Source of the DNA: Lichtheimia corymbifera B2541
Taxonomy: Eukaryota > Mucoromycota > Mucoromycetes > Mucorales > Lichtheimiaceae
Reading direction: 5' to 3'
DNA length: 64,000 bases
Assembly (NCBI GenBank): GCA_000697475.1
Contig: JNEU01000754.1
Span: forward strand, 62,001 to 126,000
Part shown: positions 1 through 11,931 of the stretch, in pieces
Position numbering within the stretch: position 1 is the first letter of the stretch
Layout: the number at the start of each line of letters is the position of its first letter
Notes under the pieces: generated by a model
Database searches by the model: none
What the model was told of the DNA's origin: nothing
What the model saw: the letters and a program-made list of their open reading frames with translations, nothing else
Translations under genes and position numbers: made by a program

Positions 1-480
1 TCTTTTGCATATGATGGACTACAGGATATATGAAATAGCGAGTAATCATATAACAGAGATTACCCGGCTCTAATGCAGATGCATGGTTATGTGCTTAGAG
101 TCAAGTATGTTATGCAAGTGAGTGTGATGCATTATCGGTATCAGCTCCAAATTTGTCTAGGTCATCATCGTTGGTTGGTGCCAAGTATCAGCCTTTTTTT
201 CCCAAAAGTCAAAAATGCTCGACTTTATTATATCCAACAGCATCACGAGACATGAAATTTACAGATCCAAGAAAACCAAGACGCTTATTCGGAAGAAGGA
301 AGGGAACGATGCGTAGCAGAAATAACGACGTTGGGCGCGCCACATAACACAGTAGGGGAAGCATCTTGTGTTACACCACCCATGAGCTCCGCAATGTAAA
401 AGAAACAGCCGATCTTCCGTACCCTATCTCCTTTTTTTTCGTTTTCTCACCTCTTTTTACTTTTTTCCTGCTTACCTGGC
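1..480. other. Intergenic left edge and promoter of the exchanger gene
   Basis: No convincing gene is seen here. Short open frames exist on the plus strand but have no family resemblance and no coding-like composition. The last 60 bases before the ATG at 481 are strongly pyrimidine-rich (runs of T and CT), typical of the region just upstream of a fungal start codon. The end of a neighbouring gene lying off the left edge cannot be excluded. Confidence 0.5.
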
Positions 481-3400
481 ATGGATCCATCCGATACAAG
501 GCCAAACCTGTCATCTCACAGGTCGTCTAGCAGTAGACTACGTTCACATTCAGATTCATCAGGTTCAGAAGACCAAAACGGGAGTCGGTATGGTGCTGTC
601 GAGTCATCATCACCTACGCGTCGGAGACCATCCGTCAAACGACGTTCAACTTTACGTCGTAACCAACAACGGCGACGCCCCTCACATGCAAGTTACCGTG
701 GAATGGATGATGCTGAAGCACAAGATGACACATCACTTGCTGAAGATGATGATGACGATGATCGTCCTCACCACGATCATGTATCCTTTGCTAGTGCCGA
801 GCATGAAATCACACTCAAAGATAAGCAAGAGGTATGTATATACATATATATCATGGATGGATAGGAAAAAAGCCTCAACCTATACACCGTTTTATAGGCC
901 ATGAACCGAGAACATCCTTTTGGTATGCCTATCTGGAAACCGGCATTGTATCGTAAATCCCGCTCGGTTGTACGAAAGGCAAACCTGGCACTTCATTCAT
1001 ACCCTTCGTCATCTCCACGATTGTATTTACACCCTGGCAATATTCTTTGGACACTTGTATTTGGTTGGTGGCTAGCACTGGTAATGGGCGTTATTGCATT
1101 GCTGGTCTGGATCATTCCACCGGACGGGCGTAAATACAGTGCTGTCACTGGCGGTTTGGCCATGTATTTGCTTTGGCCATTTGGTCGTTATGTGGAACGC
1201 ATTGTGCCTGAAGAAGACGCTGAAGCCGAGCCGCTTATTTCAACTACAGCAGCTCATTATCGCAAACAAACATGGAAGGAGTTGCTGGTCCACGTAGCCA
1301 AAAGTGGTCTTAGTGGATGGGTCTATTATCTATTTTACCTAACAATCATTGGTAATGCATATCAAAAAAAGAAGAGGACTTTTATTGATAGTGACGAATG
1401 TAGGTCCTTTGCTCTTTATTGTATCAACCATTTGTTGGATGTGTGTTATCACCATCCCCATGTCCAAGCTCAACTACAAACTCTTACGCCATCTCGGTCG
1501 ACATCCACTCAGCATTCGATTCCATGCAAGTCCAAGTGCTGCATCTTCACGCACACAGCCTACAGTGATCTTGCTTTGTACATACCAGGCTATCGGCTTC
1601 CAATACTACAAGTATACTTACGAAGGCATCAACATTATCTTTATCAATCTGCTCTCGCTCGTATTCTTTGTCATTTTCGACGAATACGTTATCCATCATC
1701 ATTGGCCCGATGCCTGGATCGCATCTCCATTGGCAGTGTTTTCACTTTCACTTGGATCGGTCATTCCACTTTCATACTTTATTGGTATGGCTGTGAGCAG
1801 TGTTTCTGCACAGACATCGATGGCTGTTGGTTCCGTGATCAATGCTACTTTTGGCAGTATCATTGAAATCATCTTGTATGGTATTGCACTCATGGGTGGT
1901 AAGAGCGCGTTGGTGGAAGGATCCTTGATTGGAAGTATTCTCGTGGGTGTGTTACTATTACCTGGCTTGGCTATGATTGCTGGTGGGTTCAAGCGCAAGG
2001 AACAACGGTTCAATGCCAAGAGTGCAGGTGTCACATCGACTATGCTCATCATGGCCATTATTGGCGCATTGTCTCCCACCCTTTTTTATCAAATGTTTGG
2101 CACGGTACGTGAATCTGAGCTATGGAATCATGGGTAAATATTAATAGAGGATGTTTACTAGTTTGAGCTTCGATGCAATGCTTGCCCTGGAGACGTTGTC
2201 GATGATTCATGCTCCCAATGTCATTATGAGCAAATGGATCCTGCTGCTGATCCCGTGTACCAAAATAAGGTCAAGCCTTTTATGTGGATTTGTGCTGCCA
2301 TCTTGCCCTCGGTAAATGATACAACTATGAAAACGTCCTTCAACGTGCTAAGATTTTTGAGATAGGCCTACTTTATTGGTCTCATCTTTAGTTTGCATAC
2401 ACATGTAGACATGGTGTGGAAGAGCTCGTCACAAGAAAACTCGGCTTCACGTCAACAGCAGCAACAACAGCAGCAATCATTCCTTGCATACTACCAACGA
2501 CTGCTTCAAAACTACATCACATCACAACCCCCACCACCAGCAAACAATGAGCACCAACAAAACGAACATCACAATGCGGCTGATCCAGCATACAAGCGCC
2601 ACGCGCGTAGTGGTAAGGTTATCAATCGTGATATGGTGCATGAGCTGTATAATGAATGTATCCTATCATAGATCCCAGCATGGTTACCACGACAGAGCAT
2701 CTTCCTCAGAATGGCAACAACGATCCCAACAATGGTAATGTTGGCACACTACCACCACCTCTTCCCAACTTTATTCAAGCAGGCGATGATGAAGATGAGG
2801 AGGAAGAGGAAGCAGCTGGTCATGATGCACCTGAATGGGGCACAGCCAAGAGTTTCACAGTACTTTTTGCATGTACACTTTTGTACTCTATCATTGCTGA
2901 GATTTTGGTGGATACTGTGGATGTTATCATGGCTGACATGGCCATTGATGAAAAATTCCTTGGTCTCACGCTCTTTGCTCTGGTACCCAACATTACCGAG
3001 TTCACGAACGCTATTGGTTTTGCTCTTCACAATAATATTGTATTAAGGCATGTGCATGATGATTCGCGCATCTACTATATCTAACACACCGCATAGTATG
3101 GAAATTGGATCGGCTTATGCACTTCAAGTATGCTTGTTGCAGATTCCAGCCATGGTGTTATTCTCGTGGTGGTTCAATCATGGCAGCAAAGAGGAATTGG
3201 CCAAATTTACGTTCACGTAAGTTGCAGAGACATACATGAATGCACCTATTGTTATTAAACAATGGCTCATTCTCTCATCCAGGCTTATCTTCCCTTACTG
3301 GGATGTGGTGGCTGTTATCATGGCCGTCTTCCTATTGACTTACACATACCAAGAGGGAAAGTCAAATTATTTTAAGGGTTCCATCCTCACCTTCAGCTAC

Positions 3401-3517
3401 CTTGTACTTATAGCTGGTTTCTTTTTTGTTCCATCTGCAAGCAACCGTACCATTGAACATGATGATGGGCTTATGAGCAAGTTCAATCCGTTGAGCCTCT
3501 TAACCCGATCCACATAG
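481..3517 (+). CDS. Vacuolar cation/proton exchanger of the CAX family, VNX1-like (spliced)
   Basis: A multi-spanning membrane protein of the Ca2+/cation antiporter superfamily, expected to exchange vacuolar H+ for monovalent cations or Ca2+. About eight exons give roughly 870 residues. The first 120 residues are hydrophilic, rich in Ser/Arg and then acidic (an Asp run followed by His). Hydrophobic segments begin near residue 160. The two CAX repeats are visible: NATFGSIIEI in the first half and PNITEFTNAIGFAL followed by SMEIGSAYALQ in the second. Between them lie a CxxC...CxxC stretch (CNACP, CSQCHYEQMDP), a Gln/Asn-rich cytosolic loop and an acidic loop of Asp/Glu. This layout, with its long N-terminus and Cys-containing segment, matches yeast Vnx1 better than the short Vcx1. 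The intron at 3048-3096 starts with GC rather than GT. Substrate (Na+, K+ or Ca2+) cannot be read from the sequence. Confidence 0.88.
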
Positions 3518-3812
3518 AAAAACCCACTATATTTGATACCCAATTACCGTTATCTGATCATCCCAAAGATAAAACATGTATAATTATATGAAAAGTTGCT
3601 CGCTTCGTTTGTGGATATCGAGTTTCTCGTTGAACGTCTTAACACTACATACTCTCAGATACATACGATAATATATATGGTTCAATATCTATTCCATTTT
3701 CAAGCCACTTGACTGAATCGTCATCGATCCTGAAACCAAACACATAACCCATATCGTGCAAGTATGAACTGCAGAACGGTGTTCTAGCTCTTATATTGAA
3801 ACCAATGTTCAT
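3518..3812. other. 3' flank of the exchanger gene
   Basis: AT-rich sequence with several possible polyadenylation contexts (ATAAAACATG near 3570, ATATATATGG near 3670). No gene is recognised. Confidence 0.4.
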
Positions 3813-5002
3813 TCAATGGAAGTCGAAGACTAAGATATTATAGTGTGGGCATTTGTCAGGTAAACATGATAAGGAAGAACGTGAATTGGTAGGGGCGGAA
3901 CATATATAATAAAAGGGAGCCATAGTATCCTTGGTTGCGGTCGTCCTGATCATCATCATCGAGGTTCTGGAAGAAGCCGCTGTTTGCCTTGACACCACTA
4001 TTCCAATATCGCCTGTCATCCACGAAGGTAGAACCGGTTTCGTCAAAGAAACAAGCCCTTTGGACAATGTCGTCCAGCCCTTCATCATCCTCAGAGACAC
4101 CCTCGTGATCCATCCTCCTTGTTGGCAATGTGACAAGGAACCAAGGCAACGTTCTAGGATTCTCATCACCCCCTCGATTGCATCCATCCATCAAATCCAA
4201 TATGTTGGTTGAAAAGAGACATATGATTGCTGCTTCCTTCTTCTTCATTCAGCTGTTGGTCAATCCCTTGCTTGGTCATTTTGCATCACAGTTCAACCGG
4301 TTGATGAAGATGGCACCACCTAAACTGAAGGTCGGATCGTATGCTTCAATCAAATGTATATTGTTAATCATCATCTCTTAATCAATAGGCTCATCCAATC
4401 TCTATTGTACCTTGATGAAAGAGTGTAAGGTGATGCAGATCTCCTCTAGGAACGTGCTCTTGAATAATGACACATTTATAGCTGGATGAAAGTATTGATG
4501 GTGGTGATGACCGTATCGCATGGTGGTTGTATAATCGATAAAGATGATCGATGTGCTGCTGCAATATCACACCAGGAAAACACCTCTTGGAACTAGCTGC
4601 TCGTCGTCACCAACCTTCAAAGAGAACGCGAGCCTTAGTTTCTTTGCCCGTTCCTTGCATTAACAAGTGTGCCGAGAGACGCGCTGTACGCGCTGTCATT
4701 GTTTGAGAACAACTCGTAGTGAAGAAGTTGTCGTGGATGCCATTGTCCAGTTGAGTAAAATGCACTTGAAGAGGAAGATAGTACGGGTGAAAGAGAGCAC
4801 CCAATTTTACTCTGCCCCAACTTGCCCTCTTTTTCACCGCCTGCATGTGTATGACACCAATCTTTATTCCAATGCGGAGAGCCCTGGTTACCCGCACGTG
4901 ATAAAAGCCATCTTCAAGTAATCCGAAAACACAAGTTGATTGCAAAAGAAAGCCTTGCTCCACAATATTGCCTTGACATATGCTAATAAAGACCAGCATC
5001 AA
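3813..5002 (-). pseudogene. Possible decayed protein-coding gene, family unknown
   Basis: Several minus-strand stretches look protein-like but cannot be joined into one frame. Nearest the left, a frame ending at about 3856 carries an acidic segment with RRYWNSGVKANSGFFQNL followed by a hydrophobic tail. Upstream, in other frames, are AYDPTFSLGGAIFINRL (about 4300-4350), KVGDDEQLVPRGVFLV (about 4570-4620) and HYELFSNNDSAYSASLG (about 4660-4720). Stops and frame changes separate them at intervals too short for normal introns. The pieces do not match a family I recognise. A real gene with unusual exons, or chance open frames, remain possible. No promoter or start was identified. Confidence 0.25.
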
Positions 5003-5280
5003 AATATAGCCATTAGAATACTGTTAGTGATCCTGCATGAATGCTTCAAGATAATAAATATAGAATGATAAAGTGGCAAATTAGCTTCCATGGTAACCAT
5101 GTATGTACTGACAAGGATGGCCAGCGAAGGCTTTGCCGTCATCCTCACCCCTACGGTGCACCAAGCCAGATAACGGGGTCTGCCATTGTAAACAACAGCA
5201 TCTTCTTATAGGTGCTGCTCGAGCCAACATGTTCGGTCTGATAAAAAGACGAAATAGCATCCCACGCCCACAGATAAAAA
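5003..5280. other. Upstream region of the gene at 5281
   Basis: No gene is seen. The interval presumably contains the promoter of the small gene beginning at 5281; a CT-poor stretch with ATAAAAAGACG lies about 45 bases before the ATG and could serve as a TATA-like element. Confidence 0.35.
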
Positions 5281-6003
5281 ATGTCCCCCGACGAATACCG
5301 CCTTGCCATTAAAGCAGTGGTGGAGGGTGCCGATTCACCAGACGCATGGGATGCCTTCCAGTACTTTGTTTTCCACGCTAAGGATGATGAAAAGCGCCGT
5401 ACATGTGCCTGAAAAGATCACACTTTTTTGTATCACTAACAAGCAACTACTAGTCTGCCCCATGTATGTCCCTGCCTGGGATCAAATTGCTCAAGGATAT
5501 GATAAGCCTACAGCTGTCAAGATGCTTGCTGAGGTTTTTGATGACCCAGCTAAAATGACCGAAGATCACAAGGATTGGTTCAGCGCCGACATGGTGCCCA
5601 AGATGGCATCGCTCATGAATCAATTGGATAAAAGCGATCCTCAGGTGAAAAAAGACCTCACAGACGCGTTCACGAGCAGAATTAAAGAAAGTATGGAAAT
5701 GTGGCACCTATTAACAGGCGCCCATGCAGCGGTGTTATGTGCTCCAGAGGATGGTGATGGCTCGCTTCCTGAAGGATTCACACCAATCATCGCTTCTGAT
5801 GGCAAAGTAAAAACGTTTTATTCCAATTAATGAATCACTAATATTGTAGTATGTAGAGGTTGCAGCAAAAGCTGCCATGCACGACGATATATATCCTGAG
5901 TTTATGAAACGTGTTGCTGGTGAGTGAAATCTAAATTACTGTGACCATGACTTTAACTTGTTCTTCTATAGAGCGTCGGCGCGCCCAAAAGAATCAACAG
6001 TAG
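5281..6003 (+). CDS. Conserved-looking hypothetical protein, about 200 residues
   Basis: Four exons join cleanly in frame. Exon 1 starts with MSPDEYRLAIKAVVEGADS at 5281. Introns lie at about 5410-5458, 5809-5848 and 5921-5971, all GT-AG. The protein ends in a basic tail, ERRRAQKNQQ. It is predicted to be soluble and mostly helical with many acidic residues; a WDAFQYFVFHAKDDEKRR segment and a CPMYVPAWDQI segment flank the first junction. No signal peptide, membrane segment or recognisable catalytic motif is visible, and I cannot assign a family. The splice signals and even composition argue that it is a real expressed gene. It lies about 340 bases upstream of the enolase-phosphatase gene on the same strand, but nothing suggests a shared function. 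Confidence 0.65.
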
Positions 6004-6339
6004 ATCAAATCTGTAAAGGGATCAATAAAGAATGCTGCTGCATCCAAACATTTTACACCATGGAAGTAATCTACAGCCATCTATATTCTGGAAGAATGGT
6101 TTTGTTCTTTACACAAAGAGGCGCTGTTTGTTTTAAGTTGCTATTGTGTGATATTCGATAGAGCTTTAATAATCAGCATGAAGGGTATAGGTATTTGACC
6201 TACGGTTGAGGGGGGATGGAAAGGATCAAACTCAGTGGGGTGTGGATGTGCATTGTCACGGTATGGACGCATTTGTTGGCGGGGAGAGGGACACACCGAA
6301 TTTCACTTGTTCCTCTTTTGTTACAAGCTATCTAACACC

Positions 6340-7466
6340 ATGGGCGATTACGACACGGTCATTCTCGACATTGAAGGCACCATTACTCCCATTACCTTTG
6401 TAAAGAACACCTTGGTACGATAACCACGATGCAACTCTTTGGTGCCAGCAACTTGACACTCTATCTGGATCGCTTATATCTTAGTTTCCGTTTGTCACCA
6501 ATGGCCTTGACGCGTTCCTTGACCGTACCTGGGGATCTCAAGATTTGAATCAATACATTTCTCTGTTGCGTGAACAAGTAAGTTTTGGCTTGACAGGTGT
6601 GTGCGTGTGTGTGTGCACGGGACCAAGGAAAAAGCGAGAACTTAACAGCAGGTTTATGACAGGCAGACAAGGATGTCGAAAACAAGTTGCCAGGGGCCGT
6701 AGTAATCCCTATGGAAGGGTAAAGGATGGAATGAACAAGGATGTATGTATGTATATCAACTGATAGCTTATCTATCTATATAGCGATGATGATATCAAAA
6801 AGGCTGTCAAACAAAACATCGAATGGCAAATGGCCGCTGACCGCAAGATTGGCGCACTCAAGGCATTCCAGGGTTACATGTGGAAAGAAGGCTATGCTAG
6901 TGGCGAGCTCAAAGGCGAGTAAGTGACCCCTTTTTTCATCTCCTTGAGATTTATCGTATTGATGATGATTTCATAAGGGTATACGATGATGTGGTGCCCC
7001 GTTTGAATCAATGGCGTGATGCTGGCAAAAAGATTTGTATTTATTCCTCTGGCAGTGTCCCTGCGCAAAAGTTATTGGTGGGCTATTCTGACAAGGGTGA
7101 CCTGATGCCGGTAAGAAGGATAGGAATGAGACAAGCTTATCGTACTCACATCTTGCGCTATTGTTCAGTATTTTTCTGGTTACTTTGATACATCGGTTGG
7201 TCTCAAAGTGGAAGCATCCTCGTATACCCGTATTGCACAGGAGATCAATCAAGAGCCTGCAAGAATCTTGTTCGTCAGTGACAACATTAAAGGTACAACC
7301 CTAAGCATTGAGATATCCAATCAACTAAGCCGTTATTGTTGTAGAAATTCAAGCTGCCAAGGAAGCTGGTTATCAAGTTGTCATTTCGGATCGTCCTGGT
7401 AATGCTCCTTTGGGTCCTGAAAGCAAAGAATTCAAGATTATCACCTCGTTTGATCAAATCGCGTAG
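6340..7466 (+). CDS. UTR4: Enolase-phosphatase E1 (methionine salvage; 2,3-diketomethylthiopentyl-1-phosphate enolase/phosphatase)
   Basis: A cytosolic HAD-superfamily enzyme that both enolises and dephosphorylates 2,3-diketo-5-methylthiopentyl-1-phosphate in the methionine salvage pathway. Seven exons give about 245 residues. The family-specific motif I reads [12 protein letters not shown] (Asp-x-Glu-Gly-Thr) close to the N-terminus. Motif II appears as [13 protein letters not shown] and the acidic motif as [19 protein letters not shown] across the last intron. The conserved block [19 protein letters not shown] and the C-terminal ISDRPGN segment match the eukaryotic MtnC/UTR4/ENOPH1 group. 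The start at 6340 sits nine residues before motif I, as usual in the family. Introns are short GT-AG. No truncation is seen. Confidence 0.95.
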
Positions 7467-7607
7467 AATGGATGATATATAATATATATAAATGCAACTT
7501 GGTTTTGTTATTTCATGATGAAGTATGCGTATGGAAAGGGAACAAATGATACAAGTAGTGAATGGAGGGGGTTAATGATGATCTTAAAAGTTGCATAATG
7601 GATCGGA

Positions 7608-9006
7608 CTATTCTTCCTTCTTTTCGCTGCCACCACCGCCACTACCAGCCTCTCCACCTTCGCTAGGTGGTTCTCCACCACCACCTTCGCCACCTTTTTC
7701 GCCTGCAGGTGGAGCTGGAGCTGAGTTGACACCAAACGAGCGACCTTTGTTATAAATAAACTGCCAACCAAACGAGATAAGAAATAGTAGAATGATCATT
7801 GCCATCATTACATAGGTCTTGGTTTCAATGTGGTATTCGACCCTGTGCAGCTTGTTTTGATCCAAGATGGATTTGAGACCAGCAATGTAGTTGGTATGTG
7901 CCAAGAAATCGACTCCTGCAATGAAGCTGAATGCACCCGTAAATGCGGTAGCAAACAGGATCACGTAGCGTTCAACAAAGAATGTGACAGCCGCCACAAA
8001 CAAGGAAATGGCAACAAGGAAACAGGCACGTGGCACGTTCTAATGGGTAGGAATGATAAGTATAACAATGTATGTGTGTGCACCTGTTTGCTTTCTTTGA
8101 CAGCTTACCGATGTAATGACAAGATCTTCACGCCAGCAAAGAACAAACAAGCCAAAAGCGAGACCACCCATACCTGACAATTACAGATGGGTTAGTTACT
8201 TTTACATAGAAATGTTGTCAAGCTAATAAAAAGCAACTTACCTCCAATGAGATAAATGGTGACATCCCAAAAAAGAGCGTACAGGATGGCACCCAACACA
8301 CCCAAACCAGCAGGTACTGCTAGCATGGTGATGGCATCATTGGTAAATCCTTCAGGAGGTTGGCTATTTGTCATGCCCACCCACGTGATAAGGCCTATTG
8401 TAATCACAACAATGATGAGCAAAGACAAGAGACAAAAGAAGAACCCAACAGGTTCTTACCAAAGGTGAGGAAACCGGATACTGCCAAAGTGGGTCGGAAA
8501 CCTCGGAAACCAAAAATCATCAAGTATACACCCAAGACAATCAAGAATGCACCGGCCACACCCATTTGTGGGGTTACATAACCAGCACCATAGATATCCT
8601 CTATGTACAAGCAATTGTGTAAGCAACCATTTTCATTTACAAAACGTTTTGAAATCAAATTACTTGGGTCATCGGATGGTGGATAGCCATGATCTGGTGA
8701 GGACGTGGCTGTTGCTGTAGGTGAATGCGTGGATGATGATGATGTTGTTGTTGGGCAATCCTCCTCATCATCATCACTACCGCCTCGAGCAACAAGATCG
8801 CGTTTATCTTTATCATCGGATGGTGGGCATCCATGAGGGTGATTCCATTTTGCAGAAACATCATCTGGAGGACCTCGCTTGCTAATGTTGTTTGTTGCTG
8901 TAGCAATAGTTGTCGTCGGTATAGGTGAAGCGGTTGTTGTTGACGTGTATTGTAAAAGAACAATGGTAAGGAATAGCAACAATGAGAAACTATAAAGCAA
9001 CCTCAT
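7608..9006 (-). CDS. TM7S3/TM198-like (DUF4203) multi-spanning membrane protein with N-terminal signal peptide
   Basis: A secretory-pathway membrane protein. Translation begins MRLLYSFSLLLFLTIVLL, a clear signal peptide ending near residue 27. A Ser/Thr/Pro-rich luminal stretch of about 115 residues follows, including two related Cys/Pro motifs (GCPPSDDKDKRD and GYPPSDDPSN). A block of six to seven hydrophobic segments then runs over four exons, beginning GVAGAFLIVLGVYLMIFGFR and containing FVERYVILFATAFTGAF. This membrane domain corresponds to the TM7S3/TM198 family of unknown function. The C-terminal 40 residues are Gly/Pro/Glu-rich and end KKEE, which resembles a dilysine retrieval signal. 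Expected location is the ER, Golgi or another endomembrane. Total length is about 400 residues. Confidence 0.8.
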
Positions 9007-9627
9007 GGTTTGAAAAAGAGAACAAAGAATACTTTGGACATGGATGGATGGCTGCTGCTTTTTGTTATTTATCGGGCACTGACCTTTTGAGGATTGACCA
9101 CCATATATGGATCATTGTTTTCCAGGCAACGAGTGGCACCAGGAATTGGGCCTGTTGACACTATCCGTTTCTAATAATACCTCCTTGTTTTATATTGCTC
9201 TAATGTTGCACCCGTATCCAATGCTTGACAGTAACAACAACCAAACTACATGCTGGGGGACGTTAAAGCCGACGACGATGGTGATTGTTTCCCGCTTTGC
9301 CATTTATGATCCGATCTCCCTCCTCTTTGTGTAACTTGAAATGACACACAATCTTTATAAACACGCCAACGGCAATCATCCCATCACGTTGCTCTAGGCT
9401 CCTGCATCCGATGATCGATACGTGCTACAGTACAAGACACTTGTGTATATATATACATACGCCGAGCAATGATCTTCCCACTACCGCCTCGTTATACTCA
9501 AGTTTTATACAAGACACTATTTTCTACACATTTATTACACTACTACGCAATCCTACATCTGGACAAGTATACAAAGACATTAGGGTGCTGGTGTGTATTA
9601 ATAGGAAGAGAGATGGGATGACAGCGA
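9007..9627. other. Intergenic region
   Basis: This lies between the divergent start of the TM198-like gene (9006, minus) and the 3' end of calcineurin A (9628, minus). The left part is presumably the TM198-like promoter. Two weak plus-strand frames show no family resemblance. TATATATATACATAC at about 9445 is simple AT-rich sequence. Confidence 0.4.
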
Positions 9628-11931
9628 CTATGTACTCGATTTTTCAGGATTTTGATCGCACAAGTCTGGATCATTGGCTAATGCATCCGCCAGCTTGACC
9701 ATTTCTGTATCTTCCTCCTCAACGGCATCTCTGATCTTGTTGGAAGTCTCCTCCTTCAACATGGCTTCTTTGCTTTCACGAGAGGGTGGGAAGCGTTCAT
9801 TTTCCCTATCCGATTGCTTTGCTTCCTCAAATGACGTGATGGCTATGTACAAAACAACAATCATGCAAGAGCTATTATCAGTAACAAGAAAAGCAAAATG
9901 AAAATACAAGGCACGTACCAGACTTGATGCCTTCCATGCCAAGTGCTAATGTACCCAAAGGCATTTTTCCTGTGGGTGAAGCAGCTTTAAGCTCCATGAC
10001 TTGTTCCGAGTTTTCACGCAAAATGGAGAATACACGTGACAATTTGCCCACAGCCATGATCTTGTTCTTGATCACAATGCGACGTTGATCGATTTCTTCA
10101 TTGGATATAATGGACGGACCATCCAAGGACTTGCGATGTTCTTCATTGGAGAGCTCTTCATGGCTGCAAATATTGAGAATGGCAATCATCATATCGGTAA
10201 CTAAGGAAAGATATGAGCATACATATGCATGGAGAACAAAAAAAAAGATAAGCTTACTCTTTTCACCCACAAATGGAAGACTCCACTTGAATACATCCAT
10301 GAAATTGGGCAGCCAAAATGGATGGGGTGTGCAATTGAACTGCCGGATATTCATGACGTCGTTTTCATACTTGAGAACAGCAGCCTTGTTATTATAAATA
10401 TCCAAGTAATTGGGTGCTGAAAAGATCGTGATGACAGCAGGAAAGGATGTGGTCTTGCTTTTTCGATACATTCGGTATCTATTGTCCCCGCATGCAATTA
10501 GCTCTTCCTCTTTTGGGGTGTGGTTTTCTCTCTCTCCCATCCTTTCTCTATTTTTACCCGGCGTCTTGAGCTTCATGGGCTCGTATCACAGATAACAGAC
10601 CATTGCGTTCCAGAAATGCACAGGTGGCTGCATAGCTTGTAAAAAGAAAAATGAGCATGACTCATGTTTCCATCATCCAATGCTTACGTGTAAAAGTATG
10701 AACAGCCTCGTACATGGTTATGCACAAAAAGATCACGACTCGTTTCAGAGCCAAAGTTTTCAATCGGATCGGCCCAGAGCAAATCACACATCATCCCCTG
10801 GGTGGGTGGTTCACGGAATCGATCAATCTATGCAGAAGCAGCAGCAGCTATCCATAAGTCATCCTATCCAATAACAACAAACATGATAACTTACAGTGTC
10901 GAAATCATCCAAAGTGACCAGTTCAGGTGATAACCCACCATGCACACATAAAAACTGCTTGTTCATGACAGCTGCCAATGGGAGGGCACAAAAAGAATCC
11001 ATGCATGCATCATAAACATTCTCGCTGTATTTGTGCTCACCTAAACATATTCCAATGTCAGTTTTGATCAGCCATTTCTCTTGTATATATGTAACTCACA
11101 TTCAATTTTGAATGTGAAGTAGTCTGTAAGGTGCCTGCATTCATGATTGCCACGTAATAGGAACAGGGATGTTGGGTACCACATTTTCAATGCCCAAAGA
11201 TACAGCACGCACTATAAATTAGGTGTCACAGCCCGTTTTCCCAATAATAGCAACAACACTCTTCCCTATGTTTTTCTTACCTCGATAGAAAAGTAGCCTC
11301 GATCCACGTAATCACCCAAGAACAAGTACCGTGTACATGATGGATCACCCCCAATCTCAAACAGCTTCATAAGATCATAATATTGCCCATGGATGTCGCC
11401 ACACACTAATAATGGTGTTATTATCTATGCATCTTAATAGATGTGTATGTGTACTCTACCTGTGATGGGTGCCGCCACATGTAACAGATTAGGTTCTTGT
11501 TTGAAAATGTCAGTTGCCTTGTTGATAATGTAAATGGCTTGTTCCTCGGATAATCGTCCTTCACGATAAAGATGTCTCTTCAAGAAATCAAGGTCGGGAT
11601 AGCCTGGACGCTCTGAACTCCAGAATTGCTCTTCGGTCGGTACGCACACGGCAGGAGCAGGCACTTCTATTACAGATTCAACGTGACATTCAGCTTGGAG
11701 AACGGGACATTGAGTAAGGCCGATGACGAACTCACCTGTAATGACGCGCTCTTTTGTACTGACAACAGTGCCATTGTCTAACGTTAGGTTGGAAAAGTCG
11801 ATAGCGGGTGGACGAGGAGTATCTTCAGATGACTTGACACGGAGGCGACGTATGACAGGGCTTTCTGATACCCTTCTTTCTCGTGATGATGATGAATCTT
11901 GAGTATCAGTATAAGAAGAGTCAGCAGTCAT
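9628..11931 (-). CDS. CNA1: Calcineurin catalytic subunit A (Ca2+/calmodulin-dependent Ser/Thr phosphatase 2B)
   Basis: The catalytic subunit pairs with calcineurin B and dephosphorylates targets such as Crz1/NFAT-type factors in response to Ca2+/calmodulin. Nine or so exons span about 2.3 kb and give roughly 510 residues. Metallophosphatase motifs are intact: [12 protein letters not shown] (GDxHG), [12 protein letters not shown] (GDxVDRG), [12 protein letters not shown] (GNHE), and [10 protein letters not shown] and [16 protein letters not shown] (histidine ligands and SVIRAHEAQ). The [16 protein letters not shown] block and the B-subunit-binding helix follow. The calmodulin-binding segment is visible as [21 protein letters not shown] short autoinhibitory-type region with [19 protein letters not shown] precedes an acidic end. 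The N-terminal 40 residues are Ser/Arg-rich. In Mucorales calcineurin controls the hypha-yeast switch; that role is family knowledge, not shown here. Confidence 0.96.
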
